From contig DAIQMR010000012.1 in the NCBI GenBank assembly GCA_036788835.1, positions 1 through 57,033 on the forward strand: a DNA stretch of 57,033 nucleotides, given 5' to 3'. The stretch is from JALCSJ01 sp036788835 (GTDB taxonomy: Bacteria; Bacillota; Negativicutes; Acidaminococcales; Acidaminococcaceae). Made by a program: the position numbers and the translations under genes. Below, one piece after another: positions 17,588 through 26,051 of this stretch; positions within the stretch are counted from its first letter, which is position 1; the number at the start of each line of letters is the position of its first letter. A model generated the notes under the pieces. The model was not told the DNA's origin, did not search any database, and was given only the letters and a program-made list of their open reading frames with translations.

Positions 17588-18091
17588 TTGAAACTCCTAT
17601 TTAAGATTATCGATAATTTTGAGGAATATGCCATTGTGGCTATGATGGCCTACATGACAATTATGAACTTCCTCAATGTTGCATTTAGGTATGTCGCTTC
17701 GACATCATTTTCTTTTACCGAAGAATTAACAGTAACAGTTTTCGTTTGGGTTACCATGTTCGGTATTGCTGTTGGTTTTAAAAGAAATGCTCATTTGGGC
17801 ATGAGCTTTTTCGTGGATAAGTTCCATGGCAAGGCTAAAATGGTTCTTGTTTTAATAAGTGGTGTAATGTGCTTCTTGTTTATGGGAATCCTTCTTATTT
17901 ATGGTATTGAAATGGTACAGGGTCAGGCCGAAATGGGTGGTACTACTCCTGTACTGGGTATGCCTCAGACCGTTCAGGGCCTGTCCATTCCTGTAGGTGC
18001 TTTTTTTGTCCTTATACATATTATAGAAGCTAACTACGTTGAACTTAAAAAAATCATGAAGGCAGACCAAGAGGGGGGTGCTGACAGATGA
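17588..18091 (+). CDS. TRAP transporter small membrane subunit (DctQ family)
   Basis: About 167 residues with four predicted membrane helices, and the DctQ features of an N-terminal NFEEYAIVAMMAYMTIMNFLNVAFRY helix and SFTEELTVTVFVWVTMFGIAVGFKRNAHLG. It is the partner of the large DctM subunit in a Na+-driven, binding-protein-dependent carboxylate importer. The start is TTG 17588, with AGGG about 7 nt upstream. An in-frame ATG at 17531 would begin inside the hairpin and add residues unlike the family. It overlaps dctM by 4 nt. Confidence 0.88.
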   Translation: MKLLFKIIDNFEEYAIVAMMAYMTIMNFLNVAFRYVASTSFSFTEELTVTVFVWVTMFGIAVGFKRNAHLGMSFFVDKFHGKAKMVLVLISGVMCFLFMGILLIYGIEMVQGQAEMGGTTPVLGMPQTVQGLSIPVGAFFVLIHIIEANYVELKKIMKADQEGGADR

Positions 18092-19365
18092 TGACCTTAA
18101 TCCTGTTTGGGATATTTTTCCTGTTAGTACTCTTGAATGTGCCTATTGGTATTTCACTAGGACTTGCTGCTTCTGTAGGTTTGATTTATGCAGAGTTCCC
18201 TCTGTCCATCGTTCCCGGCATTATGTACTCCGGTACTGCTAAGTTCGCACTTCTGGCTATTCCTTTCTTTATTTTAGCCGGTGTTATTATGGACCATGCG
18301 GGTATTTCCCGTCGCTTGGTTAACTTCGCTCAAGCTTGCGTTGGTCACAGAAAAGGCGGGTTGGTCTTCGTTGTGGTAATGGTTGCCTGCTTCTTCGCAG
18401 CTATTTCCGGTTCCGGTCCTGCTACTGTTGCTGCTATCGGGCCTATCCTGATTCCTGCTATGAAGGATGTAGGTTATGGCAAGAGCTTGCCATCTGCTTT
18501 GGTTGCTTCTGCCGGCGCTATCGGTATTATCATTCCTCCTAGTATTGCTTTCGTTGTATATGCATCCATTACCGATGTGTCCGTAGGCAAGCTGTTTACG
18601 GCTGGTATCATTCCTGGTATCATCGTTGGTTTGTGCTACTATTACGGCGCTATTTGGCAATCCAGAAACATGGATATTGAGTTACAGCCAAAGATGCCTT
18701 GGAAAGACAGAGTAGTAGCTTTTAAAGATGCTATTTGGGGTCTTTTAACACCTGTCATTATCTTGGGTGGTATTTATGCAGGTATCTTTATTCCTACCGA
18801 AGCGGCCGGTGTTGCCGTTGTCTATGGTTTATTCGTAGGCATGTTTGTTTACAGAGAAATTAAGATTAAGGATTTAAAGGCAATCTTCATTGAATCAGCA
18901 GTATCTTCTGCCACTGTAATGATGATTGTTGCTGCGGCTGCTGTCTATGCTTGGATTTTGACTACCAGTCAGGTTGCTGTAGAGCTTTCTCAAGCACTAC
19001 TGTCCGTAAGCAGCAACAAGTACGTTATCATGCTGTTAATCAATATTATCTTCTTGATTGCCGGCTGTTTCTTGGATGCAAACTCTGCATTCTACATTTT
19101 ACTGCCTATCATGGTTCCTGTTCTGAAAGCTATCGGTGTTGACTTAATTCATGCCGGTGTATTCCTGACAGTTAACATGGCTATCGGCCAGATTACCCCT
19201 CCTGTAGGTGTTAACCTGTATGTGGCCTGTAATGTAGGCGGTGTAAGTGTATCAGACATTTGCAAGAAGATACCTCCGTACGTGGTATCAGGTATTATCG
19301 CTTTGCTGATTATTACTTATGTACCGCAAGTTTCCTTGTTCCTGACCACTTTAGGTGGTAAATAA
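18088..19365 (+). CDS. TRAP transporter large permease subunit (DctM family)
   Basis: A 425-residue inner-membrane protein with about 12 helices. It carries the family signatures AISGSGPATVAAIGPILIPAM, IIIPPSIAFVVYASITDVSVGKLF, PTEAAGVAVVYG and INMAIGQITPPVGVNLYVA. It forms the transport channel with DctQ. The start codon overlaps the dctQ stop (ATGATG at the junction). A terminator follows and separates it from the dehydrogenase genes, which have their own operator. Confidence 0.95.
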   Translation: MMTLILFGIFFLLVLLNVPIGISLGLAASVGLIYAEFPLSIVPGIMYSGTAKFALLAIPFFILAGVIMDHAGISRRLVNFAQACVGHRKGGLVFVVVMVACFFAAISGSGPATVAAIGPILIPAMKDVGYGKSLPSALVASAGAIGIIIPPSIAFVVYASITDVSVGKLFTAGIIPGIIVGLCYYYGAIWQSRNMDIELQPKMPWKDRVVAFKDAIWGLLTPVIILGGIYAGIFIPTEAAGVAVVYGLFVGMFVYREIKIKDLKAIFIESAVSSATVMMIVAAAAVYAWILTTSQVAVELSQALLSVSSNKYVIMLLINIIFLIAGCFLDANSAFYILLPIMVPVLKAIGVDLIHAGVFLTVNMAIGQITPPVGVNLYVACNVGGVSVSDICKKIPPYVVSGIIALLIITYVPQVSLFLTTLGGK

Positions 19366-19372
19366 GACTACA

Positions 19373-19418
19373 AGAAAGGCCATATATTTTCAACGAAAAT
19401 TGTATGGCTTTTCTTTAA
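19373..19418 (+). terminator. Rho-independent terminator after dctM
   Basis: AGAAAGGCCATA (19373-19384) pairs with TATGGCTTTTCT (19403-19414) with one wobble, followed by a T-rich stretch. Confidence 0.65.
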
Positions 19419-19423
19419 AAGCC

Positions 19424-19440
19424 GACTTGTATGACAAGTC
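19424..19440 (+). promoter_or_regulatory. Perfect palindrome, candidate GntR/FCD operator
   Basis: GACTTGTATGACAAGTC: 7-nt arms around ATG, 46 nt before the E1 alpha gene. The left half matches the site in the promoter of the GntR gene (15435-15445). The layout is that of FCD-regulator operators (TTGT-N3-ACAA). Confidence 0.6.
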
Positions 19441-19486
19441 CGCTTATGAAAAAAGTTTTGCAATTATTCAAGAAAGGGTGAGTTAG

Positions 19487-20485
19487 TTGGTTAAACAGAA
19501 GTATGCAAAAGAAAAGCTTTTAGGGTTTTACCGTACTATGGTTCGGATCAGGGACTTTGAAGAAAAGGCTGCTGATTGCTTTATGAAGGGTATGCTGGCA
19601 GGCAATATTCACTTAAGTATCGGGCAAGAGGCTGTTGCTGCCGGTGCTTGCGCTGCCATGGATAAAGGCGATTTTATGACTACTACCCACAGAGGCCATG
19701 GTCACTGTATCGCTAAGGGCGGCAATATTGATAAGATGTTTGCTGAGCTCTTTGGGAAGAAGACAGGCTATTGCAAAGGCAAAGGCGGTTCCATGCACAT
19801 TGCCGATGTAGAAGGCTTGGGTCACTTAGGAGCCAATGGTATCGTAGGCGCAGGTATTCCTATTGCTACCGGTTCTGCTCTTGCTTCCAAGATTTGGAAA
19901 GATAAACATGTTACTGTATGCTTCTTCGGTGATGGAGCCAGCAACCAGGGCGTTTTCCATGAAAGCATTAACATGGCTGCTACTTGGCATCTGCCGGTAG
20001 TATACGTCATTGAAAGCAACCGTTATGCAGTTTCCACGGAAATTCACCGTGTAACCAATACTGAATTCCTTTCTGTTCGCGCTAAAGCATATAATATTCC
20101 CGGCAAGACAGTAGATGGTAATGATCCTGTTGTTGTTTATGAAGCAATGAGCGAAGCTCTCGCTCATGCAAGAAGCGGCAAAGGCCCGTATATCCTGGAA
20201 TGCGAAACCTATCGTCATCAAGGTCACTATTGCGGCGACCCTGCTGCTTATCGTCCTGCTGAATATATGAAGGAAGCACATAAGGACGATTGCATTCCTA
20301 ATATGAGAGCTAAGTTGTTAAAAGAGAAAGTTGCAACAGAAAAAGATTTGAAGGCTATTGAAGATGCAGCTCAGGCAGAGGTTGACAAGGGCTTGAAGTT
20401 TGCCGAGGATTCTGAATGGCCGGATCCCAGCGAAGCTACTACAGAGATGTACAGCTCTGATAACGAAAGGAGTGTTGTACGGTGA
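19487..20485 (+). CDS. Thiamine-dependent dehydrogenase E1 alpha (PdhA/AcoA-like)
   Basis: A 332-residue alpha subunit of an E1 component that decarboxylates a 2-oxoacid or cleaves acetoin using thiamine diphosphate. It contains THRGHGHCIAKGG, the ThDP motif GDGASNQGVFHESINMAATW...IESNRYAVST (GDG-x(n)-N) and the phosphorylation-loop-like region ETYRHQGHYCGDP. Its length fits the shorter acetoin dehydrogenase AcoA type. The start is TTG 19487 with AAAGGGTGAG upstream. It overlaps the E1 beta gene by 4 nt. The true substrate of the complex is unknown; acetoin, pyruvate and other 2-oxoacids are all open. Confidence 0.88.
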   Translation: MVKQKYAKEKLLGFYRTMVRIRDFEEKAADCFMKGMLAGNIHLSIGQEAVAAGACAAMDKGDFMTTTHRGHGHCIAKGGNIDKMFAELFGKKTGYCKGKGGSMHIADVEGLGHLGANGIVGAGIPIATGSALASKIWKDKHVTVCFFGDGASNQGVFHESINMAATWHLPVVYVIESNRYAVSTEIHRVTNTEFLSVRAKAYNIPGKTVDGNDPVVVYEAMSEALAHARSGKGPYILECETYRHQGHYCGDPAAYRPAEYMKEAHKDDCIPNMRAKLLKEKVATEKDLKAIEDAAQAEVDKGLKFAEDSEWPDPSEATTEMYSSDNERSVVR

Positions 20486-21459
20486 GCAAGATCAGCGTAA
20501 GTAAAGCCATTGGTGAAGCAATGCACGAGGAAATGGTTAGAGATAAGAATGTAATAATCCTCGGCGAAGATATGGGTGTTATGGGTAACGTATTTGGTAT
20601 TACCCGTGGTTTCCGTGATGAATTCGGTGCTGACAGAGTAATTGATACTCCTATTTCCGAATCAGGTTTTGTTGGTATGTCCGTAGGCGCTGCTATGAGA
20701 GGTATGCGTCCTGTTGCCGAATTAATGTACAATGATTTCATGACTGTTTGCGCTGATCCTCTTTTGAATCAGGCTGCTAAAATGAGATATATGACCGGTG
20801 GTCAGCTGACTATTCCTATGGTTGTCAGAATGCCTATGGGTTCCGGGAGAAGAAATGCCGGCCAGCATTCTCAATCCTTGGAAGCTATTTTCTGCCATAT
20901 GCCTGGCTTGAAGGTCATTGCTCCTTCTTCCGCTAAAGACGCAAAGGGCCTCTTGAAATCAGCTATCCGTGATAATGACCCTGTTATTTTCATGGAACAT
21001 AAATTGCTCTATGCGCACAAGGAAGAAGTCCCTGACGGAGAATATACTATTCCTATCGGTGAAGCAGAAGTTAAAAAAGAAGGTACTGATTTGAGTATCA
21101 TTACCTGGAGCAGAGAAGTAGACTTCTCACTGGAAGCTGCAGAAAACCTTGCTAAAGAAGGTATTAATGTTGAAGTTTTGGATCTGCGTACTCTGGTTCC
21201 CTTGGATTGGGATTCTATTGTTAAGACTGTTTCCAAGACTCACAATGTTCTGGTTGTTTCCGAAGAGGTTAAGAGAGGCAGCTATGCCGGTGAAATTTCC
21301 GCCCAAATCGGAGAGGAATTATTCGACGAATTGGATGCTCCTGTTGAACGTCTTTGCGGCTTGAATATTACTTCTCCTTTCAGCCCACCTCTGGAAGATG
21401 TGAACTTCCCTCATCCTGCAGATATTGAAAAAGCAGTTAAGAAAATTTTGAACAAATAG
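20482..21459 (+). CDS. Thiamine-dependent dehydrogenase E1 beta (PdhB/AcoB-like)
   Basis: A 325-residue beta subunit of the E1 heterotetramer. It has ILGEDMGVMGNVFGITRGFRDEFGADRVIDTPISESGFVGMSVGAAMRGMRPVAELMYNDF, with the Glu that activates ThDP. PMGSGRRNAGQHSQSLEAIFCHMPGLKVIAPSSAKDAKGLLKSAIRD matches AcoB/PdhB closely. The C-terminal transketolase domain ends LNITSPFSPPLEDVNFPHPADIEKAVKKIL. It begins in overlap with E1 alpha and is followed 15 nt later by the E2 gene with AGGAGG. Confidence 0.92.
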   Translation: MSKISVSKAIGEAMHEEMVRDKNVIILGEDMGVMGNVFGITRGFRDEFGADRVIDTPISESGFVGMSVGAAMRGMRPVAELMYNDFMTVCADPLLNQAAKMRYMTGGQLTIPMVVRMPMGSGRRNAGQHSQSLEAIFCHMPGLKVIAPSSAKDAKGLLKSAIRDNDPVIFMEHKLLYAHKEEVPDGEYTIPIGEAEVKKEGTDLSIITWSREVDFSLEAAENLAKEGINVEVLDLRTLVPLDWDSIVKTVSKTHNVLVVSEEVKRGSYAGEISAQIGEELFDELDAPVERLCGLNITSPFSPPLEDVNFPHPADIEKAVKKILNK

Positions 21460-21474
21460 GAGGAGGAAAATAAC

Positions 21475-22716
21475 ATGGCATATGAGATTAGAATGCCTCA
21501 ACTGGGTTTAACCATGGAGGAAGGAACCGTAACAACCTGGTTAAAACACGAAGGGGACCAAGTAAATGTGGGTGATCCTATTCTAGAAATCACCACTGAT
21601 AAATTAACCAACGAAGTTACCAGCGAAGCGGCCGGGACTTTACTGAAGATTGTTGCACAAGAAGGGGAAGACATTCCCGTTAAAGGCCTTTTGGGCTATA
21701 TCGGAGCACCCGGTGAAGCTGTAGGCGGAGCTGCTGCTCCTGCTGCCGCTCCCGCTGCTGCTCCTGTGGCAGCACCTGCTGCCGCACCGGTAGCTGCTGC
21801 TCCCACTGCTTCTAATGCTAAAGGCAGAATCCGTATTTCTCCTTTAGCTAAAAAAGTCGCAGCTAAATTAGGTGTTGATTACACCAATATTCAAGGTTCC
21901 GGTCCTTCCGGCCGTATTATCCAAAAGGATATTCTGGCAGCCCAAAAAGCTGCTCCTGTGGCAGCACCTGTTGCCGTACCGGCAGCAGCTGCCGCTGCAC
22001 CTGTTGCTCACAGCGGTGCCGTGGAATTAATGGAAGGCGATGTTGTAACCAAATTATCCGGTATGAGAAAAGTTGTTGGGGAACGTATGTTGCAATCTGT
22101 AACAGAGTGCCCGACCGTTACTCAGAATGTTAAGGTTGATGTTACTGAGCTGATGAAGCTGCGTAAAGACATCAATGAGAAGATGGGTGTTAAATATTCC
22201 GTTAATGATTTCGTGCTGAAGGCTGTAGCCAAGGCATTGAAGACCAATAGATACATGTTGGTCAGCATTGACGGCAAGAATGTCATCCAAAGAGCTCATG
22301 TTAATTTAGGTATGGCTGTGGCCTTGGATGACGGACTATTAACTCCCGTTATTAGAGACGCAGACAAAATGAGCTTAAGCGAACTTCATGATTGCGCTAA
22401 AGATTTAGCTACCAGGGCAAGAGAAGGCAAGCTGGCCATGGACGAATACAAGGGCTCCACTTTCACCATTTCTAATCTGGGCATGTTTGGGGTAGAAACC
22501 TTCAATCCTATTATTAATCAACCTGATTCCAGCATCTTGGGCGTTTGCACAGCTCAGGACGAATTGGTTATGGATGATGAAGGAAAGATTTCCAAGCACA
22601 AAGTTATGAGAATTTCTCATACTTTCGACCACAGACTGATTGATGGTTCTGTAGCAGCTAAGTTTGAATGTGCAGTAAGAGATTTGCTGCAAAATCCTAT
22701 GGAGATCTTGCTTTAA
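21475..22716 (+). CDS. Dihydrolipoamide acyltransferase E2 (PdhC/AcoC-like)
   Basis: A 413-residue E2 core. The lipoyl domain (about 1-80) has the lipoylation Lys in TTDKLTNEV. An Ala/Pro-rich flexible linker follows. The peripheral subunit-binding domain (about 122-157) reads RIRISPLAKKVAAKLGVDYTNIQGSGPSGRIIQKDI. A second Ala/Pro linker leads to the catalytic domain, which ends with HTFDHRLIDGSVAAKF (active His, then Asp). It transfers the acyl group from E1 to CoA. A hairpin after the stop codon separates it from the E3 gene. The lipoyl domain is nearly identical to that at the front of the E3 protein. Confidence 0.94.
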   Translation: MAYEIRMPQLGLTMEEGTVTTWLKHEGDQVNVGDPILEITTDKLTNEVTSEAAGTLLKIVAQEGEDIPVKGLLGYIGAPGEAVGGAAAPAAAPAAAPVAAPAAAPVAAAPTASNAKGRIRISPLAKKVAAKLGVDYTNIQGSGPSGRIIQKDILAAQKAAPVAAPVAVPAAAAAAPVAHSGAVELMEGDVVTKLSGMRKVVGERMLQSVTECPTVTQNVKVDVTELMKLRKDINEKMGVKYSVNDFVLKAVAKALKTNRYMLVSIDGKNVIQRAHVNLGMAVALDDGLLTPVIRDADKMSLSELHDCAKDLATRAREGKLAMDEYKGSTFTISNLGMFGVETFNPIINQPDSSILGVCTAQDELVMDDEGKISKHKVMRISHTFDHRLIDGSVAAKFECAVRDLLQNPMEILL

Positions 22717-22729
22717 GCTAAGATACCCA

Positions 22730-22772
22730 GGCCTTCTTAGTTGATAGTTTTCTTCTAAGAAGGTCTTTTTTC
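22730..22772 (+). terminator. Terminator/attenuator between E2 and E3 genes
   Basis: GGCCTTCTTAG (22730-22740) and CTAAGAAGGTC (22755-22765) are followed by six T residues. E3 expression may depend on read-through. Confidence 0.7.
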
Positions 22773-22813
22773 CAAGGATAACAGCATTTAATAATTGAAT
22801 GGAGGAATTTTAG

Positions 22814-24583
22814 ATGGCATATGAAGTAAAAATGCCCCAGCTTGGTTTAACCATGGAAGAGGGCACTGTCTCCAAATGGTTAAAGCACGAAGGTGATACA
22901 GTAAAAGTCGGTGATCCGATTTTGGAAATCACTACTGATAAATTGACCAATGAAGTAGTAAGCGAAGCTGAAGGAACCCTGCTTAAAATTGTGGCTCAAG
23001 AGGGCGACGATATTCCTGTAAAAGGAATTTTGGCTTATATCGGCAAACCCGGTGAAGCTGTCGGCGGTGCTCCTGCTGCCGCTCCTGCGACTGCACCTAA
23101 AGCTGCACCTGTGGCAGCTGCTGCTCCTGTAGCCCCTAAGGCTGTTCCTGTGGCCAAGGCTGCTAAACCGGGTGCTTCCGTTATTGTAGTAGGCGGCGGC
23201 CCCGGCGGTTATGTAGCGGCTATCCGTGCTGCACAATTAGGCGCTAAGGTTACTGTAGTAGAAAAAGAACATTTAGGCGGTACTTGCCTGAATATAGGCT
23301 GTATCCCCACTAAATGCCTGCTCCACTCTGCAGAACTGGTGTCGGAAATCAAAGACCAGGGCAAAGAGATTGGTGTGGAAGTAAGCGGCGTGCAAGTAAA
23401 CTTCACCCAAGTTATTAAACACAAAAATGATATTTCACATCAATTGACTTCCGGTATTGCCGGTTTGCTCAAGATGAATAAAATTGCTAAGGTTGACGGA
23501 GAAGCATCCTTTACGGCTCCCAAGACTTTGTCAGTGAAGAAGGCTGACGGCAAGACAGAAACCATGACAGCAGATGCCATTATTTTGGCTACCGGGTCTA
23601 TCAATGCTGTTCCTCCTATTCCCGGTATCAAAGAGAACCCTAACTGCATTGATTCTACCGGGGCATTGTCTTTGGACAAGCTGCCTAAATCCATGGTAGT
23701 TATCGGCGGCGGCGTAATCGGCCTGGAAATTGCCTGTGCCTATGCAGCTTTCGGAACCAAGATTACTGTAGTTGAAGCTATGGACCATATGCTTCCTATG
23801 CTGGATGGGGACTTGACCAAGATTGGTGTAGCTCATATGAAGAAAATGGGTATGGACTTCAATCTGGAATGCCCTGTACAATCTGTTGAGAAGTCTTCTG
23901 TGGGAGCTAAAGTGGTATGCAAGAACAAGGAAGGCAAGATTGTTGCTTTCGAAGCAGAAAAAGTTTTGGTAGCCATTGGCCGTCGTGCCAATACTGCTTC
24001 CCTGAACCTAGATGCCGGTAAGATTGCCAACGATAGAGGCCGTATTAAAGTTAACGACCAAATGCAGACATCTGTTGATGGTGTTTACGCTATCGGCGAC
24101 TGTGTATTCGGCAAGGCTCAATTAGCTCATACTGCTTCTGCTATGGGCGAAGTAGCTGCGGAAAACATTATGGGTATTCCTGCTGTCTACGATGAGACAA
24201 CCAATCCCACTTGCGTATATATCGAACCGGAAGCTGCTTCCGTAGGTCTTACGGAAGAAAAGGCCAAAGCTTTGGGGATTAATTATGTAGTAGGCAAATT
24301 TCCCATGAGTGCTAATGGCAAGGCTTTGATTTTAAACGGCGGCGAAGGGGTAGTGAAGATTATTGCCGGCAAAGAATTTGGTGAAGTTCTTGGTATGCAT
24401 ATTATCGGACCTAGGGCTACTGATTTGATTGCCGAAGGTGCTCTGGCTATTGAAGGGGAGATGACCCTGGATGAAATCGTTGCCACTATTCACTCTCATC
24501 CTACCGTTACCGAAACCATGAGAGAAGCTGCCTTGGAAGGATTGGGCAGAGCTATTCATGTTCCCAACAAAAAGAAGAAATAA
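22814..24583 (+). CDS. lpd: Dihydrolipoamide dehydrogenase E3 with N-terminal lipoyl domain
   Basis: A 589-residue flavoprotein that re-oxidises dihydrolipoamide with NAD+. The extra N-terminal lipoyl domain (about 1-80, Lys in TTDKLTNEV) and Ala/Pro linker are followed by the disulfide reductase fold: FAD loop VVGGGPGGYVAAIRAAQLGAKV, redox-active GGTCLNIGCIPTK, NAD loop VVIGGGVIGLEIACAYA, FAD site VYAIGDC and the C-terminal HSHPTVTE with the catalytic His-Glu pair. E3 proteins with a lipoyl domain are known from several bacterial complexes. It is close to 470 residues without the extension, the usual length. The ribosome site GGAGG lies before ATG 22814. Confidence 0.95.
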   Translation: MAYEVKMPQLGLTMEEGTVSKWLKHEGDTVKVGDPILEITTDKLTNEVVSEAEGTLLKIVAQEGDDIPVKGILAYIGKPGEAVGGAPAAAPATAPKAAPVAAAAPVAPKAVPVAKAAKPGASVIVVGGGPGGYVAAIRAAQLGAKVTVVEKEHLGGTCLNIGCIPTKCLLHSAELVSEIKDQGKEIGVEVSGVQVNFTQVIKHKNDISHQLTSGIAGLLKMNKIAKVDGEASFTAPKTLSVKKADGKTETMTADAIILATGSINAVPPIPGIKENPNCIDSTGALSLDKLPKSMVVIGGGVIGLEIACAYAAFGTKITVVEAMDHMLPMLDGDLTKIGVAHMKKMGMDFNLECPVQSVEKSSVGAKVVCKNKEGKIVAFEAEKVLVAIGRRANTASLNLDAGKIANDRGRIKVNDQMQTSVDGVYAIGDCVFGKAQLAHTASAMGEVAAENIMGIPAVYDETTNPTCVYIEPEAASVGLTEEKAKALGINYVVGKFPMSANGKALILNGGEGVVKIIAGKEFGEVLGMHIIGPRATDLIAEGALAIEGEMTLDEIVATIHSHPTVTETMREAALEGLGRAIHVPNKKKK

Positions 24584-24597
24584 TTAAGGAGCAAACT

Positions 24598-25479
24598 ATG
24601 GCATTTACTATTGGATTTTTTGGTCTGGGTGTTATGGGGCTGCCTATGGCAACCAATATTGTGAAGAAGTGCGGCACAAAGGTTTATGCTTTTGACGTAG
24701 CTCCCCAACAATTGGCGGCATTTGCCGCTGCAGGCGGAGTGCCTGTCAAAACCCCTGAAGAAATTTATGAAACATGTGATGTGATTTTGCAGATTTTGCC
24801 TACCCATCCCATTATTATTAATTCTATCGAACAGATTATGCAGCATGGCAAGAAGGGCACTGTTATTGTGGACATGTCTTCAACTTCTCCCGACATCATT
24901 AGAGACCTCTATCCTAAAGTAAAAAGTGCCGGTATGTCTCTATTAGATGCACCGGTCAGCGGTGGCAATATTGGTGCCAAGCAGGGTAACCTGGTTATTA
25001 TGTGCGGCGGTGATAAAGCTACTTTCGATCAAGTGGAACCTGTGCTAGAATATATGGGTACCTGTGTGACTTACATGGGCGGACCGGGTTGCGGTGATGT
25101 GGCGAAAATTGCCAACAATATGATAGTGGGTTGTAATCTGCTGGCTGTAAGCGAGGCTTTTGCCTTGGCCACAAAAGCCGGGCTGGATCCGGAGAAACTT
25201 TTTGGCGCTATCAAAGACGGTTTTGCTCAAAACAGGGTTATGGATGTGAAGCTTCCCAAGCTTCTCAGAAGAGATTTTTCTGCCGATGCGCGGATTGCCG
25301 TGCATTATAAGGATATTAAAAATGCAGAACATCTGGCTGAGAAATTGGGCGTCAGTCTCCCCATGACGGATGTGGTATTGCACTATATGCATCGCATGGA
25401 CGAAGCCGGCCTCATTGACGAAGACCAAATTGCTTTAATCAAACCCTATGAAAAAGATATGGGCGTAGAAGTAAAATAA
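24598..25479 (+). CDS. Beta-hydroxyacid dehydrogenase, tartronate semialdehyde reductase-like
   Basis: A 293-residue NAD(P)-dependent enzyme of the 3-hydroxyisobutyrate dehydrogenase/GarR family. The N-terminal Rossmann loop reads IGFFGLGVMGLPMATNIVKKCGTKVYAFD. The substrate motif DAPVSGGNIGAKQGNLVIMCGG and the catalytic Lys segment GDVAKIANNMIVGCNL are present, and the C-terminal helical domain includes LRRDFSADARIAVHYKDI. Family members reduce tartronate semialdehyde to D-glycerate or oxidise 3-hydroxyisobutyrate. The MOFRL glycerate kinase downstream favours a glycerate role, which is inference. It is 14 nt from lpd. Confidence 0.88.
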   Translation: MAFTIGFFGLGVMGLPMATNIVKKCGTKVYAFDVAPQQLAAFAAAGGVPVKTPEEIYETCDVILQILPTHPIIINSIEQIMQHGKKGTVIVDMSSTSPDIIRDLYPKVKSAGMSLLDAPVSGGNIGAKQGNLVIMCGGDKATFDQVEPVLEYMGTCVTYMGGPGCGDVAKIANNMIVGCNLLAVSEAFALATKAGLDPEKLFGAIKDGFAQNRVMDVKLPKLLRRDFSADARIAVHYKDIKNAEHLAEKLGVSLPMTDVVLHYMHRMDEAGLIDEDQIALIKPYEKDMGVEVK

Positions 25480-25502
25480 AAAATGGGTAAGGAGGTTTTA
25501 CA

Positions 25503-25973
25503 ATGATTAGTATGGCATCAGGCGGTACAATTAAAAGGCTTGTTGCAGCAAGAATGTCCCCGGGTGAAGATGTTTTGCTGGGACTGGAGAAAATTTGTAA
25601 AGATAACCACATTAACAACGGCTATATTGTTAGTGGCATGGGCAGTCTGGCTAAGGTGCAATTCTATGATCCTGTAGCTTTGCCCGACAAGAAAGCCGGC
25701 TATGGTTATAGCACACCTATTTGCATGGACGGACCTATTGAGCTGTTGAATTTGACCGGTATGATTTGTCACGACAGCAAAGGTGAGACTTTGCTTCATG
25801 TGCATTATGCCCTGTCAGACCAAAAAGGTAACGGTTTTGGTGGACACGTTATTGAAGGCAATAAAGTTTTGCTGACCACAGATGTTATTATTGCTGAAAT
25901 AGAAGGATTAGAAATGGGTAGGGAATTTGATAAGGATTTGGAAGTCTTTATTTTCGCACCCAAGCAAAAATAA
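25503..25973 (+). CDS. PPC-domain (DUF296) protein
   Basis: A 156-residue single-domain protein. The PPC/DUF296 pattern is visible as GEDVLLGLEKICKDNHINNGYIVSGMGSLAKVQFYDP, the metal-ligand pair LHVHYALSD and GGHVIEGNKVLLTTDVIIAEI. Bacterial stand-alone PPC proteins form trimers and bind Zn2+ through the HxH and a following His. Their function is not established. It has a strong ribosome site (AAGGAGG) and is followed by a terminator. Placement in the dehydrogenase operon suggests an accessory or sensing role. Confidence 0.85.
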   Translation: MISMASGGTIKRLVAARMSPGEDVLLGLEKICKDNHINNGYIVSGMGSLAKVQFYDPVALPDKKAGYGYSTPICMDGPIELLNLTGMICHDSKGETLLHVHYALSDQKGNGFGGHVIEGNKVLLTTDVIIAEIEGLEMGREFDKDLEVFIFAPKQK

Positions 25974-25988
25974 CAAATTAAAAGCAAT

Positions 25989-26028
25989 TACCACCTAAGA
26001 TAGCAATACCTTAGGTGGTACATTTTTA
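25989..26028 (+). terminator. Rho-independent terminator after the PPC gene
   Basis: TACCACCTAAG (25989-25999) and CTTAGGTGGTA (26010-26020) form an 11-bp perfect stem followed by CATTTTTAT. Confidence 0.75.
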
Positions 26029-26051
26029 TCATGAGGAAGGAGAGAACAGCA

